A stretch of DNA of 64,000 bases from Amphirosellinia nigrospora (lineage: Eukaryota > Ascomycota > Sordariomycetes > Xylariales > Xylariaceae): NCBI GenBank assembly GCA_004123355.1, contig SCHM01000001.1:6458193-6522192 (forward strand), in the 5' to 3' direction. The translations under genes and the position numbers were made by a program. This document shows, piece after piece, positions 12,281 through 22,263 of the stretch (positions are counted from its first letter, which is position 1; each line of letters begins with the position of its first letter). The notes under the pieces were generated by a model. That model saw only the letters and a program-made list of their open reading frames with translations, did no database searches and was not told where the DNA came from.

Positions 12281-12834
12281 TTTGATTGTAGGAAAGAGAA
12301 TAAGGATTATGGGAACTAGTAAGGTTTCTGTGTATGCAAGGACAAGGGGGGATCGGGTCTTGTCACAATACCGATCGATATAGTTTACGAAGTTAGGTAG
12401 TTCTTAGATCAATACGAGAGCAATGGATGATATTTATACTAAGTCTTTGAGCAAGTATCTATACGCATACATTACGCGACAGGACTATATGTTGGGTACG
12501 ACGAATATCTCCGTTAACCCCGCCGCTGGCCTATGCCGATCAAGACAAGCGAACCCAATATAACAACGCCGATGCTATCTCCGACGAATGTGTCTTAGGC
12601 GTTTGGTCTTAAAACCCGACAAAGTTTATCTTGCCTTGCAGAGTTATTTAATAATTCCAGTATAATTCTAGACTCATACATTAGTATTGGAAGTAGTGAC
12701 GAATCAGATACCTAATTCACTCAAGTGCTTACAGTCACCGCGCATAATGGGCAATCCGAACACAGGTGCTCTACTCGGTCTATACTTTGGGTAGATTGTC
12801 CTGTATATTTTGAATTTATGTTTCAACATAGACA
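12281..12834. other. Intergenic between GH43 3' end and SDR promoter
   Basis: No gene or repeat is recognised. It must hold the 3' end of the GH43 transcript and the SDR promoter, both on the minus strand. Confidence 0.4.
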
Positions 12835-14714
12835 TCATTCTTCAGGAGGATAGACGACAATCTTTTCAAGATCCGCTCCCTTATAGTCAAATCCGTTGAA
12901 CAATCCACCAACAGTGATAGCATTTTGCCCTCCCTTTTTGAGAGTCAGTTGTAACGGCGTCGACAGGATGATCCCCTTATGCGTGTCTATTTGGAATAAA
13001 GTTTCAACCTTATCAGTATCACCATTCACTACTACACTACTTATCCGCCGAAGCTGCCACTATGACGTTCGAAGTCAGCTATCACCATTCCGAGTTGTGG
13101 GGAAGGGGAAAAGGGGGTTAGTTTCGAAGTGTTGAAAACTTGTCGTGGCCTAAAAGGGGGGCTTTTGCACTAATAACGTCTAAAACAAGATGGAAATGGT
13201 TCCGGGAATGACTCACTGCACCTCCTATGCGGTCAGGCGAGCCCCCAGCTATACATATTAGCGAAGCGGATTTAAATTAAGGCCGTAGACTTACGTTGGT
13301 CACCAAAACCCATATCATCGGTATCTCACCTTTCAGTTAGCGTAATTCGGGGTTCATTAACTTAGGAGGAGTTTTACTTTGGTAGTAGAAGGACACCCAT
13401 TGAGGTTTTCCGGTCCCTTCTATGCCTTGGAATGTAATGGTACTATCGTTGCCATAAATCCCAGTTAAGATGGTACCGTCTTCGGCGAAATTCTACGTAT
13501 TAATGAACCGTTAGTGAATGAGCTGTTTTATCGCTTGGTATAGGTGCCTTACGGCTTCCTGCTTGAAGGCGTTTCCGCTGGTGGTTGCATGATTTTGGCC
13601 ATAAGTCTGCCCCTCGACTGCTGACCACTCCCCGGTTTGTACGTCCAAATCATACACATCGTGCCATTCTAGTTCTAGTGTCTTCTTCTCATCGTTTACT
13701 TTTATAGGTAACCAAATATAGCGGCTTTCCCATAGCGAGTTCGAATCCCACCGATCGGCCAGATATAAGTATGTTGTTGCTTTTTGGCCTTGTATTCTCA
13801 ACGTAAAGCCGGACTGAGAGTTGAACGTTCTCGTATTGAGCGGGGCAACTATCCACGGCTGCGACCATGGACCACTCAGTTTATCTGCTCGAAACGCTAC
13901 CACATCTATAATCCGGTTTAATACGGCTTCTCAACTGGATATTACGGGGTAAGCCTCTTACTGTTGGGACGATAACCTGTCTTGTGACTCATAAGCGCAT
14001 AATAGCTATTCTCGGTCTGAATGATCGTAGGAGCTTCTAGGTCATATTTATCAAATCGATGTACAACCTCGTCCAAAGCAGATACGTCTTTATTATAAGA
14101 GGTTAAATAGACGTCTCGCCCCTCCTTTGAGTCGCCGTTCGAATAAAGGGCATATGAACGGCCATCCTTCCAGTCCGTGAAAAGACCGAAGTCCTGACTC
14201 CAGTTTCCTAAGGGAGCTGATGCATTCATGAAGGAATATGGTCCTTCGATTGTATCTGACGAAGCGAAGCCTTGGAGTAAAAGACCATAGCTCGAGTTAT
14301 CGGCGTGCCACCACATCTAGCCCTGCTTAGCCTCAAGATCGAGATGGCTTCAATAGAACATACGTGATATTTCCCGGCCGTCTCGCTATACACCACTTTT
14401 GGCCGTTGAATAATCATACTTGGGGATATGTACGGATGGCCGTCAATTGGTTTTAATGCAAGCCCGTGACGTTGCCATGTGGCTAGATCTTTCGACGAAT
14501 ATACGGAGACACCGCCGCCTTCTTCCTCGCCTTCGGTTTTATATTCGCCAAATAACCAGAATGTTCCCTGGTCGAAGACCACATTCCCAGCGTGCGCATT
14601 AACCAGATTGCCCTCGGTGTCTCGCCATCTTGCGCCAGGCACGATGTACTTCGCCTGTACCGTCGCGCTCAGGAACAGGGAAAACCACAGGAAAGCCAAC
14701 GGATAGTCAATCAT
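12835..14714 (-). CDS. Secreted GH43 exo-beta-1,3-galactanase-like enzyme with CBM35
   Basis: There are seven exons on the minus strand: 14714-14364, 14316-13962, 13905-13553, 13492-13378, 13324-13295, 13248-13217 and 13059-12835, coding for 486 residues. Residues 1-21 (MIDYPLAFLWFSLFLSATVQA) are a signal peptide. The catalytic domain matches the GH43 group of fungal exo-beta-1,3-galactanases. It has NAHAGNVVFDQGTFWLFGEY near the start, Glu211 in DLEAPTII (catalytic-acid position), Gln266 in NSQSGF and ESRYIWLPI. The C-terminal domain (about residue 355 on; GIYGNDSTITF, GKPQWVSFYYQ, RRISSVVVNGDTD, DLEKIVVY) resembles CBM35, a sugar-binding module. The role would be release of galactose from plant arabinogalactan side chains. 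Two exons are only 30 and 32 nt, but both restore conserved residues in frame. The GTG at 14780 is not used; the ATG at 14714 is. Confidence 0.88.
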
Positions 14715-15606
14715 TGTGATTGAATCAGTAAATCTAGTAAGTTTTCCCAAGCTCGATGCCCCAGTCCACCCGCCGGCCACATTCGAAGGGCTTATATGCC
14801 ATTAGCCGAGACTATTTCGCGATATTACCCCGCGACGCAGCACTCAGTTTACCCCACATTTGATGGTAAATAAATTATCCTTATCGCTATGAATTATCCC
14901 GAAATGCGTGGTATGATGGCACTTATACAAGTATCTCGTCAGTTCTAATTAGACATAGCTGAGGTGAAAAGCGCATTCTTTGTAGAGCGAAGTAAGCTTG
15001 ACAAATGTTGTAGTTTGTAGCCGGCCGTTAGTCCCAATTGAGTGGCCCATCTCTGCACGAGGGCGAAGCGCTAGAAAAGATCGATACATTCAGGAACACA
15101 AGCACTGATCGGTCTAAGCGTTCAAAGTTTTCGCCGAGGTGGAAAAGAAATACGTCCGAGCATAGCAGAGAAACAACTTTGCGGCAATATTAGAACTGAG
15201 CCTAGTGGTTTAAAGAGCTGAGATGGAAAGACGTCGCGGATAAATTGTTAGGTGGTGATTTTGACGTGGTAGGTATTACGCGTTGGCTTAGTGGGGCGTC
15301 ACGCTAGAGGAATAGGGCTCGCAGTGCACTATTGAGCTCGCTATCATTTTCGTTTAGCGGCGAGAGTTCATGTGAAAACAACTCTACCTAACCTGGGAAA
15401 TAGAGATTCATGCTGGATGTGAAATTAATGTTCGCAATACTGTCATGGCTAAGTTACTAGACAATAGCATGAAGCGCTTGAACGGAGATCCTCCTCAGAG
15501 AGAAAGTCATAAGATAGACAGCTAAAGAGAAGACGACGCAAAGCATAATACTCCTCAATCAAATATAAACAAAGCCTCCTGTGCACTCGGCATCCCCATC
15601 ACTCAT
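14715..15606. other. Intergenic, no gene recognised
   Basis: This is the promoter side of the GH43 gene and the 3' flank of the kinase gene. I see no coding signal, repeat or RNA gene. Confidence 0.4.
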
Positions 15607-16144
15607 TTATTTCACCACAATCTCGCCCTCGTTAACAGGTTCTTCGAATCCATTCCAATACATGTCCAGAACATCCTGCGTAATGAGATATGCACAGTCT
15701 GCATTCAGTTGAGCTTCCCTCCTCTGGCAAATGCGTCGCCAGAGCGTTGCCTTATCGGGAGCCTGGAGGTAGACCAACACCCATCTTGCGCCGAGCGTTG
15801 CGATCAGCTTCTTGGCTTCATCTCTATCTTCTTTATTCCAGAAGGCCCGATCGAAAACAACATCTCTTCTCCCCTCCGTCAGAAGACGCGTCAGCCGTTC
15901 TTTGCACTCCTCTGCCGCCTCGTCTAGATATGTCGGATATTTCTCTGGCGGATAATCTCGACCGAAGATACCGTGTTGTTCGGCAAGAATCCCATCGATC
16001 GAAAGGCGGTCAAAGTTCGAATGCGCCGATACGAGGGCCTTTGAGAACGTAGATTTTCCCGACCCTAATTTTGCGTTAGTCTTCAATCACTTTCTATCTT
16101 GCGCGCGGCCATGTGGTTTAAGTACCCGCGATACCACATGTCAT
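15607..16144 (-). CDS. Small P-loop kinase-like ATPase (AAA_33 type)
   Basis: There are two exons on the minus strand: 16144-16126 (only 19 nt) and 16064-15607, coding for 158 residues. The spliced N-terminus reads MTCGIAGSGKSTFSKAL, a complete Walker A motif, whereas the unspliced frame lacks an ATG and half the motif. The intron (61 nt) has GTACTT, GACTAAC and TTAG. RRDVVFDRAFWNKEDRDEAK and the Arg-rich RRICQRREAQ downstream resemble the nucleoside/antibiotic-kinase-like P-loop group, which phosphorylates small molecules. The protein is short and has no other domain, so it should be cytosolic. The substrate is unknown. Relatives are common in bacteria, so old horizontal transfer is possible but not shown here. 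Confidence 0.8.
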
Positions 16145-16767
16145 CACAACAACAGGCCGTGGATCAGCCTCAGTCCTAAGGATTTGAGGACGGAGCCTCG
16201 CGATAATGTCGTCCATCATGTTTTATCATGGTAATTATTTAGTGTAACAGAGCAATACTGATTCAGGATTGCGAGAAGGATGGTTTTCTAGTTAGAATGA
16301 CTCATAGAAGTTGACTCACAGAAATATGACGGTTGCGAAATAGACCGGAGCGGCGCGGTCAGGCGCTTGCTTGGCACGTTTTTGAGCACTACGGTAGGCT
16401 CAAAAAATATCATAAGAAAACAAGTATATGCCTTAATGTAGAAGGTCTGGAATCAAAAACAGCTTTTATCACCGTCAAAATTAAACTGCACTTTTTTGTC
16501 GATCGTACCTAGGTAGGCGAAACGCACCGGTATTGTTATGAAACTAGTGATAGAGTAAACTGTTCCATTGAGAGTAGCTTCAATCGCCTACTTCTCTACT
16601 CGCTCTTTTACACATAGCGTTCTCATATGAAGGTATCAAACCTTATTCAGAAAAGGAAACCGTGCTTTTGTTTTCTTCTTATGCACTGCAGCCACCCCCA
16701 AACAACTCCTCATCAATCCTCAATTGAAATCCTCACACTTCCTACCATTTCCTTGCTCGACCAGAGC
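16145..16767. other. Intergenic, no gene recognised
   Basis: It contains a CGTACCTAGGTAGGCG word at about 16505-16520 but nothing coding. It must include the promoter of the small kinase and the 3' end of the Ser/Thr-rich gene. Confidence 0.4.
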
Positions 16768-17685
16768 TCACTCTTTTGCCTCGGCAGTTCGGCGCGGGGA
16801 TGACACGGTTACTGAGACAGTGTGATCAATCCACGGATCTGTGTCCCATTCCAACGTAGTGTGCTGCTTAGCCGTTTCCTCTAGAGTACAGTCAACCCAG
16901 AAATCGCACTCGCTTGTAGTTGATGTGCTTGTTCGCCGAGTGCTACCGCCGTGATACGAATACGAATCCTTGGTGGTGGTGGTTGCAGAGGCAGTTGACA
17001 GGCTCTTTGGGGTAGTGAAAATAAGGGGAGTTTCACAGTCTGACGACGTCTCGGTTGGCCAAGAGATCGTCTCCCATGATGGTGTAGGCTCCTCGATCGT
17101 TAGCTGCCGCGTATCCGAGAGCGATTTAGAAAGTTCAGAAATAGGACCCGGACAATACCAGTCAAGCTCTGGATCGCAGGTTGGTGTAACGGTTGGCCAT
17201 ACATCTGTAGAGGATTCTTCGGGCCATGTCATTGTTTCCGTAGGAAGTCCAAAGGGGGTAGGCGTTGGGTAGCACAGCGAATATCCGTACTTTGATACCA
17301 CGGAATCGACGCATAGAAAGTCCGTGCAAGTGTAGTCAGGGAAGGATATGCTGGTCGTCCCTGCCGTTGGTGTCCCTAGCGTCCCTGGCGTCCCGTAGGC
17401 CCCCGTTGGGGTTGGCAAAGTGAAAGGGGTTGGAACTTCGACCGTGAAACTCCAAGAGCTGCAGGAAGAGGTGTCTGCCTCCCAATCCCATGAGCAATGC
17501 TCCCCGGTACGGGTGAGTGAGGGTCCATAAGAAGAACTCTTGGAAGTTGCCTTGGTGATGGAGACAAAAGTGCTATATCCAAATGGTGCCACCGTAAAGG
17601 AACGATGGGCCTCGCTGAACGTGGAGGTGCTATGAGTAGTCGGGTGAGTGGATAAAGCACTCGTTGTTGAAGAAATATTACCCAT
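16768..17685 (-). CDS. Ser/Thr/Pro-rich protein of unknown function, 305 residues
   Basis: This is an ATG-started single frame with no intron needed. The composition is dominated by Ser, Thr and Pro, with short Cys-aromatic patches: CSWDWEADTSSCSSW (about 64-78), YTCTDFLCVDS, CDPELDWYCPG and CDFWVDCTLEE. Such spaced Cys pairs next to Trp/Asp in a Ser/Thr-rich background resemble fungal cell-surface or effector-like proteins. However, there is no N-terminal signal peptide and no C-terminal anchor signal in this reading. An upstream exon carrying a signal peptide may therefore exist. The open frame is far longer than expected by chance. Function unknown. Confidence 0.55.
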   Translation of the reverse strand: MGNISSTTSALSTHPTTHSTSTFSEAHRSFTVAPFGYSTFVSITKATSKSSSYGPSLTRTGEHCSWDWEADTSSCSSWSFTVEVPTPFTLPTPTGAYGTPGTLGTPTAGTTSISFPDYTCTDFLCVDSVVSKYGYSLCYPTPTPFGLPTETMTWPEESSTDVWPTVTPTCDPELDWYCPGPISELSKSLSDTRQLTIEEPTPSWETISWPTETSSDCETPLIFTTPKSLSTASATTTTKDSYSYHGGSTRRTSTSTTSECDFWVDCTLEETAKQHTTLEWDTDPWIDHTVSVTVSSPRRTAEAKE

Positions 17686-19132
17686 CTTCTGACCGATTAA
17701 CGAGTGAACAACAAGTATTATAGGCCCATTGATCCCATGGAGAAATGAAGGCTCAGGATTTGAAATGAATCAGTTCTTTTATACTCTAGCTATTGCTCCC
17801 TAACTTCACTGTCTGCATTTCGTTTAGGGGTAGGACTCATACTACTCGTACTTCAGACAAAATAGAGTCCAAAGTTGTGACCTATATGTGTGCGAGTTCT
17901 CATCAGAGATCCGAGCACAATCATACTATAATGATGAAGCTGATGACACTCAAGTAACACTCCGCTCATCTCCCCGGTATTTCAGGTTTTTTCTGCTTGT
18001 ATTTACGTCTCACTATGTCGCTAAAGCAATAGTGCTAAGCCGCCGAGCCGCCACAAGGTTGTCTTAGAGATAATGATCTTCGCCAGGCCTACATGAGATC
18101 TACTCTCATGAGATGTCATTGACCTAAATTTTATAGGGAAATTAGGTGAGACTCGGGACTTCACGTGTGCAACTGTTCATAGTTGGGCTGGAGACGTCAC
18201 TAAAAAAATCGTTGTACCGGTTTCCCCGAACACCAACCCCAGCTTGAGATTTCATAAGTTAGATTGCTGCCCTTGTAAAAAGTCTTAATCAAATAAGCTC
18301 GATATTAGATCTCGATCCTGCGCCCTTTGTTTATTAGAGCACATATGGGGATAGATAACAGGTCGAAATCGTTGGGCTTAATTATCCATCTGCGGGATCT
18401 TTGTACTACTTAGTAGTCTACTTTACTAATGCCGATGTCCAGGTCACCCGAAATTTTTGACGTCTTGTACCTGTGTTACTAACTCCAGTCCCACCGCGCA
18501 CCTGCATTCTTTACCCCTGAGGTATACAAGAATTGGGCCATGAGATACACTACTAAATATGAAGCCCTACTCATTTATCGTTTGGAATAAACTCTGACGT
18601 TTGCATCTCATCGTAGTTGCAGATAGCCGTACTTGGGTTTAAAATCCAACAATTATGTACAAAATAACTTGGATCTCTATTGTTCTGCCTGCTCCCCGAA
18701 ACCGAATTGCCAGATTACAGGTACTATACTATCAACCAGTCTCTATCATTAGCACTACCTAGAGGTAGTTTGAAACGGGTAGCATCATTTCCCCGATGTG
18801 AGACAGAAATCAAAGGGCAAACTTCGTAATGTACAGGAAGCTCGTTTGGGTATCACATGAAGTAATTGTCCTTTTCCATGTGTGTGCAGCCACTAGAGTC
18901 TAGACTGCCGACTCTATCGTCTTCGAGACGACGTTACAGTTACTGTGTGTCCATGCCGAAGAGCCGATACATGACGAGATTATTTGGCCCTCGACTTATG
19001 TAGTGTCAATGATATACATGTCATGCAGGCGGGTTGTCACGTGACACCACAAGATATTAGGTAATGTACACTTCCAGCAATCGAGAAACTTCTCGATAAC
19101 AAGAGATGAATCACTAAGTGGCCCAATAGTAC
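17686..19132. other. Intergenic, no gene recognised
   Basis: About 1.4 kb of mixed-composition sequence with frequent stops in all frames. The only structures seen are small palindromes such as TCGAGAAACTTCTCGA at 19081-19096, just upstream of the 5S gene. Confidence 0.4.
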
Positions 19133-19140
19133 AATATAAT
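19133..19140 (+). promoter_or_regulatory. TATA-like element of the 5S rRNA gene
   Basis: AATATAAT lies with its TATAAT at positions -28 to -23 relative to the first base of the 5S gene. Neurospora 5S genes need a TATA element at about this distance in addition to internal control sequences, so the spacing supports a working gene. Confidence 0.55.
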
Positions 19141-19162
19141 TAACTATTGACGACAATCTAGT

Positions 19163-19281
19163 ACATACGACCATAGGATCTGGAAAACGCGGGGTCCCGT
19201 CCGCTCCCCCATAGCTAAGCCAGATACCGCCAGATTAGTAGTTGGGTCGGTGACGACCAGCGAATCCCTGGTGTTGTATGT
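19163..19281 (+). rRNA. 5S ribosomal RNA
   Basis: The 119-base sequence starts ACATACGACCATAGG and ends TGGTGTTGTATGT, the form found in Neurospora and related fungi. The ends pair as helix I (nine pairs, one G-T). The middle stem pairs ATCTGG with CCAGAT, and the internal control region AGTAGTTGGGTCGGTGACGA is intact. A T-rich terminator follows at once. In filamentous ascomycetes 5S genes are dispersed singly, transcribed by RNA polymerase III, rather than placed in the rDNA repeat. This copy looks functional. Confidence 0.95.
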
Positions 19282-19308
19282 TTTTGCTTTTTTATTTCTT
19301 TTTTTTTC
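19282..19308 (+). terminator. RNA polymerase III T-run terminator
   Basis: Successive T-runs (TTTT, TTTTTT, then nine Ts) follow the 3' end of the 5S gene immediately, which is the standard Pol III stop signal. Confidence 0.8.
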
Positions 19309-19912
19309 TATAACTAATTCCTATATATAAGACAAGGAGTTGTCGAGAGGGCAGTGGCTCTCAAGGCTGACCCCCTAGTTAGGTCAACATCTACAAATGC
19401 CCTCAGAACCAGTATTGTAAGCTCTTGCCTTATCACTCGCTTAGAACACATTTACTAGCAGAAATGTTGTGTATCCTTAGAGCTACAGACGCATTTACCT
19501 CCATTACTAAAGCGACCTCCAATGTGGAACGCCGGCTTCAATTTGTGACACCATCATCTTTTATATCCGTACACTGAGCATTGATACTCCGACCAATATG
19601 CGTATTGATTGCCTGGGTAGGTAGGTAAGCAAATCAGCACTCGCATCGTATCGCTACGCTTAAGTAAGTTTGCACGGGCCATACAGCCCCTTGACGATGT
19701 AAGATTCATTTCAACCCCGCAATGTACGACCCGGCCATCGTAAAGACAGGTACGACTAATTACAATCTGCATTGCTTATGGCTATCTAGAGCTCTAGGTT
19801 TGCAGATTTCCTACGTGCCGGTTGGACAGTTTGATCAGTCATATCGTTTTCTATATCCTTTCGAAAGCAACTAGCAAACCAAGCTACCGATTGTTTTCAG
19901 TCCCAATTCACG
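19309..19912. other. Intergenic between 5S gene and FkbM methyltransferase
   Basis: No gene is seen. It contains GGGTAGGTAGGTAAGC at about 19614-19629 and presumably the promoter of the methyltransferase gene. Confidence 0.4.
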
Positions 19913-20650
19913 ATGGCGCAATTGGTAGAATTTGAAAAAACCTCATGCTATACTATGAGCAAAGGTGAAGCAAGCTTCATCTACAAAGAAATTTTCGAAG
20001 ATGAGTGCTACAACATCTCGAACCTCCCAGAGTCACCCTTTGTCATTGACGCTGGTGCCAACATTGGCTTGTTTTCGCTATACATGAAAAGCAAATATCC
20101 CTCATCAAAGATCATCGCCTTCGAGCCCGCTCCCGAAACTTACGACATTCTGCGTCGCAATCTTGATCTACACAAAATCTCCGACGTCGAAGCCCTTCCC
20201 CTCGGCTTGGCCTCGGAGGTACGTACCGAGAAGCTGACATACTTCCCGAACCTGCCCGGCAACTCAACGATAAAGCCAGAAGAGAAGAAACAACTCTTCG
20301 AGATGGCTGTGAAGTTGAATCCACAATGGGAAGCGGGGCTACGATTTGAAGACTCTCAACAATTAGATATTCAACTGGAAAGGCTATCGAATATTATCAA
20401 TAGCCACTCTGGTCTCACTAGAATTGACTTTCTCAAGATCGATGTCGAAGGCGCTGAACTTGAGGTGCTGCGTGGTTTAGATGATGACCACTGGGGCTTG
20501 GTACGTAATATTGTGTTGGAGACATGGGATGCTTCTGGCGTTCGCAACGAGATAGAGGGCCTACTTGAATCGAAAGGTTTCGTGATCAAACGCGAGGAGG
20601 CCAGCTGGGCTGAGGGATTTTGGATGATTACCGCGTCTCAAGGAGACTAA
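19913..20650 (+). CDS. FkbM-family SAM-dependent methyltransferase
   Basis: This is a single-exon gene of 245 residues. The SAM-binding motif I is FVIDAGANIGLFSLY (43-57). It is followed by the acidic end of strand 2 in IIAFEPAPETYDILRRNL (Glu71) and by FLKIDVEGAELEVLRGL (about 173-189), the FkbM hallmark. FkbM enzymes O-methylate small molecules or sugars. In fungi they occur alone and in secondary-metabolite clusters. No PKS, NRPS or terpene gene is next to this one, so its substrate cannot be guessed. There is no signal peptide or membrane segment. The length fits the family, and the ATG at 19913 directly precedes the conserved N-terminal part. Confidence 0.9.
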   Translation: MAQLVEFEKTSCYTMSKGEASFIYKEIFEDECYNISNLPESPFVIDAGANIGLFSLYMKSKYPSSKIIAFEPAPETYDILRRNLDLHKISDVEALPLGLASEVRTEKLTYFPNLPGNSTIKPEEKKQLFEMAVKLNPQWEAGLRFEDSQQLDIQLERLSNIINSHSGLTRIDFLKIDVEGAELEVLRGLDDDHWGLVRNIVLETWDASGVRNEIEGLLESKGFVIKREEASWAEGFWMITASQGD

Positions 20651-22263
20651 TGTGCTAGAGGATATGCAACCGTTGTGCCTCTCCTTACGGGCCTATGAGT
20701 ATGGATGTCTTGTATGTGAAATGAAAGGTCGTGGCCAGTGAAGTCAGCGGTTCGAGTTAGATAAGCCTTGGATTTCAGAGCTTTTGAAGATGTTGACTGA
20801 ATATTCGATCTGACATGCGTCTTATAGTTATGTCTTCTGAATTTAAAAGCCTTGTGTAGGAGAATAATGATAGTAACTGGGAAGAATATATTTGCCACAC
20901 GGCCAGCCCACATAGTCAATAATGGCCTTCCCGGGAGCCAAGACGGCCATGAAGACCTTTGGGTTGTATACTCAGGCTTTCAGTTGGTTTGTCTTCGGAT
21001 TCTCGCGTTCTCTTGCCTGCTTGCTATCATATCGCTATTTCGGACAAGTAAGGGTAGTCTAAGTTTGGGTCCTGGTCTTTCGGTACGTGTTTCACCTTCA
21101 TTAGCCAGTCTTGGCTATACACACGTCGATTCTTTGCCACACTGTCACACGGATAAGACCCAGGGCCACGGCCCACCCAGAGTGACTGAGATACGCAGAG
21201 GGGCATGGAAAGGGTATACCTTCGTGTAGCATGGACCTCTCGAGGAGCCACTACGTAGTAGATTTTTGTAACACACACCTAACTCTAGAAAGTAGTCGGC
21301 AAATCTAATCCTTTCCAATCACCGTTATTAGAGTTTTTATCCAGCAGTTCATCTGCGCCTTGAAGCAATTTTTTTAAAACATGGCTGAAATATGATAAAG
21401 TCTATTGGTAAGGCTAAAATAATACCTTACTCCCTTGCTCCGGGAAGTCTGCGGGCGAACCACGCCACAAACTTAATATACTGTAGAATGTGTTTTACGG
21501 ATGACAAACCTATGGTAGGCAAACAGGTAGTTGTGCAACAAATAATTCTTAAATCAGGAAACGCATGAGACATAATAATGGTTGGCGGCCCAACAACTTT
21601 GAACAGACAACAACAAAACAAAGCAGAATACTAATAAACAAATATCAAAGCAAGGGATTTTGTGGACAAGTTAAGCAAATAAATGTGCACAATAATAACG
21701 CTAACAATTATGCTCAGTGTACATAGAACCAAGGAGTAACTGGGGTGTCAACCCACACTTGAGAGAGAAAAGTGAATTTTTAAAACAACAGTAAAGCAAT
21801 TAGAGATATTGCTTCAGTCTGAAGCCAGAGATAAATCGTACTCACCGAATATAGCGATTATTGACCTTGGAACACTACCTCCAAATTTCCTAAATGATCC
21901 AGGTCGCGAAGACTCGATTGGTTTTTGGATGGCGGGGTAGTCGCACGCCAAGCCGAAATAGGAAATTAGTAAACAGTTGCCAAGGGACGATGGGTGCCTG
22001 TTTACTTTGCACGACACGACGATCGACGCGACTTTCCACGGTGACAGGCAAGAAGCAAACCGTGTCAGTGGATAAATCTAAAAAGAGACTATTATACAAG
22101 AATGCCTGCTCGAACCAAATAATCGATATCACTTTTTTCAATACTACAACTTTTTTCCTCTGGCATTGGTTGATGTGTAGGTAAGTCATATGTCAAATAG
22201 CAATCCGCTATGCATGTGTCAGAAGTTAATATCCATAATTAGAGACCCGTTGCGCCCGGCAAG
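20651..22263. other. Intergenic, no supportable gene
   Basis: About 1.6 kb. Overlapping open frames on both strands (20647-20919, 20852-21229, 21890-22189) carry no family signal and mostly lack proper ATG starts. The 21300-21800 part is AT-rich. Confidence 0.4.

Noticed and set aside
13735-13755. A tRNA B-box-like GAGTTCGAATCCCACC on the plus strand
   Set aside because: It lies within a coding exon of the GH43 gene and has no A box or cloverleaf around it.
20852-21229. A 125-codon frame downstream of the FkbM gene
   Set aside because: It starts at a TTG, overlaps an equally long frame on the other strand, and has no domain.
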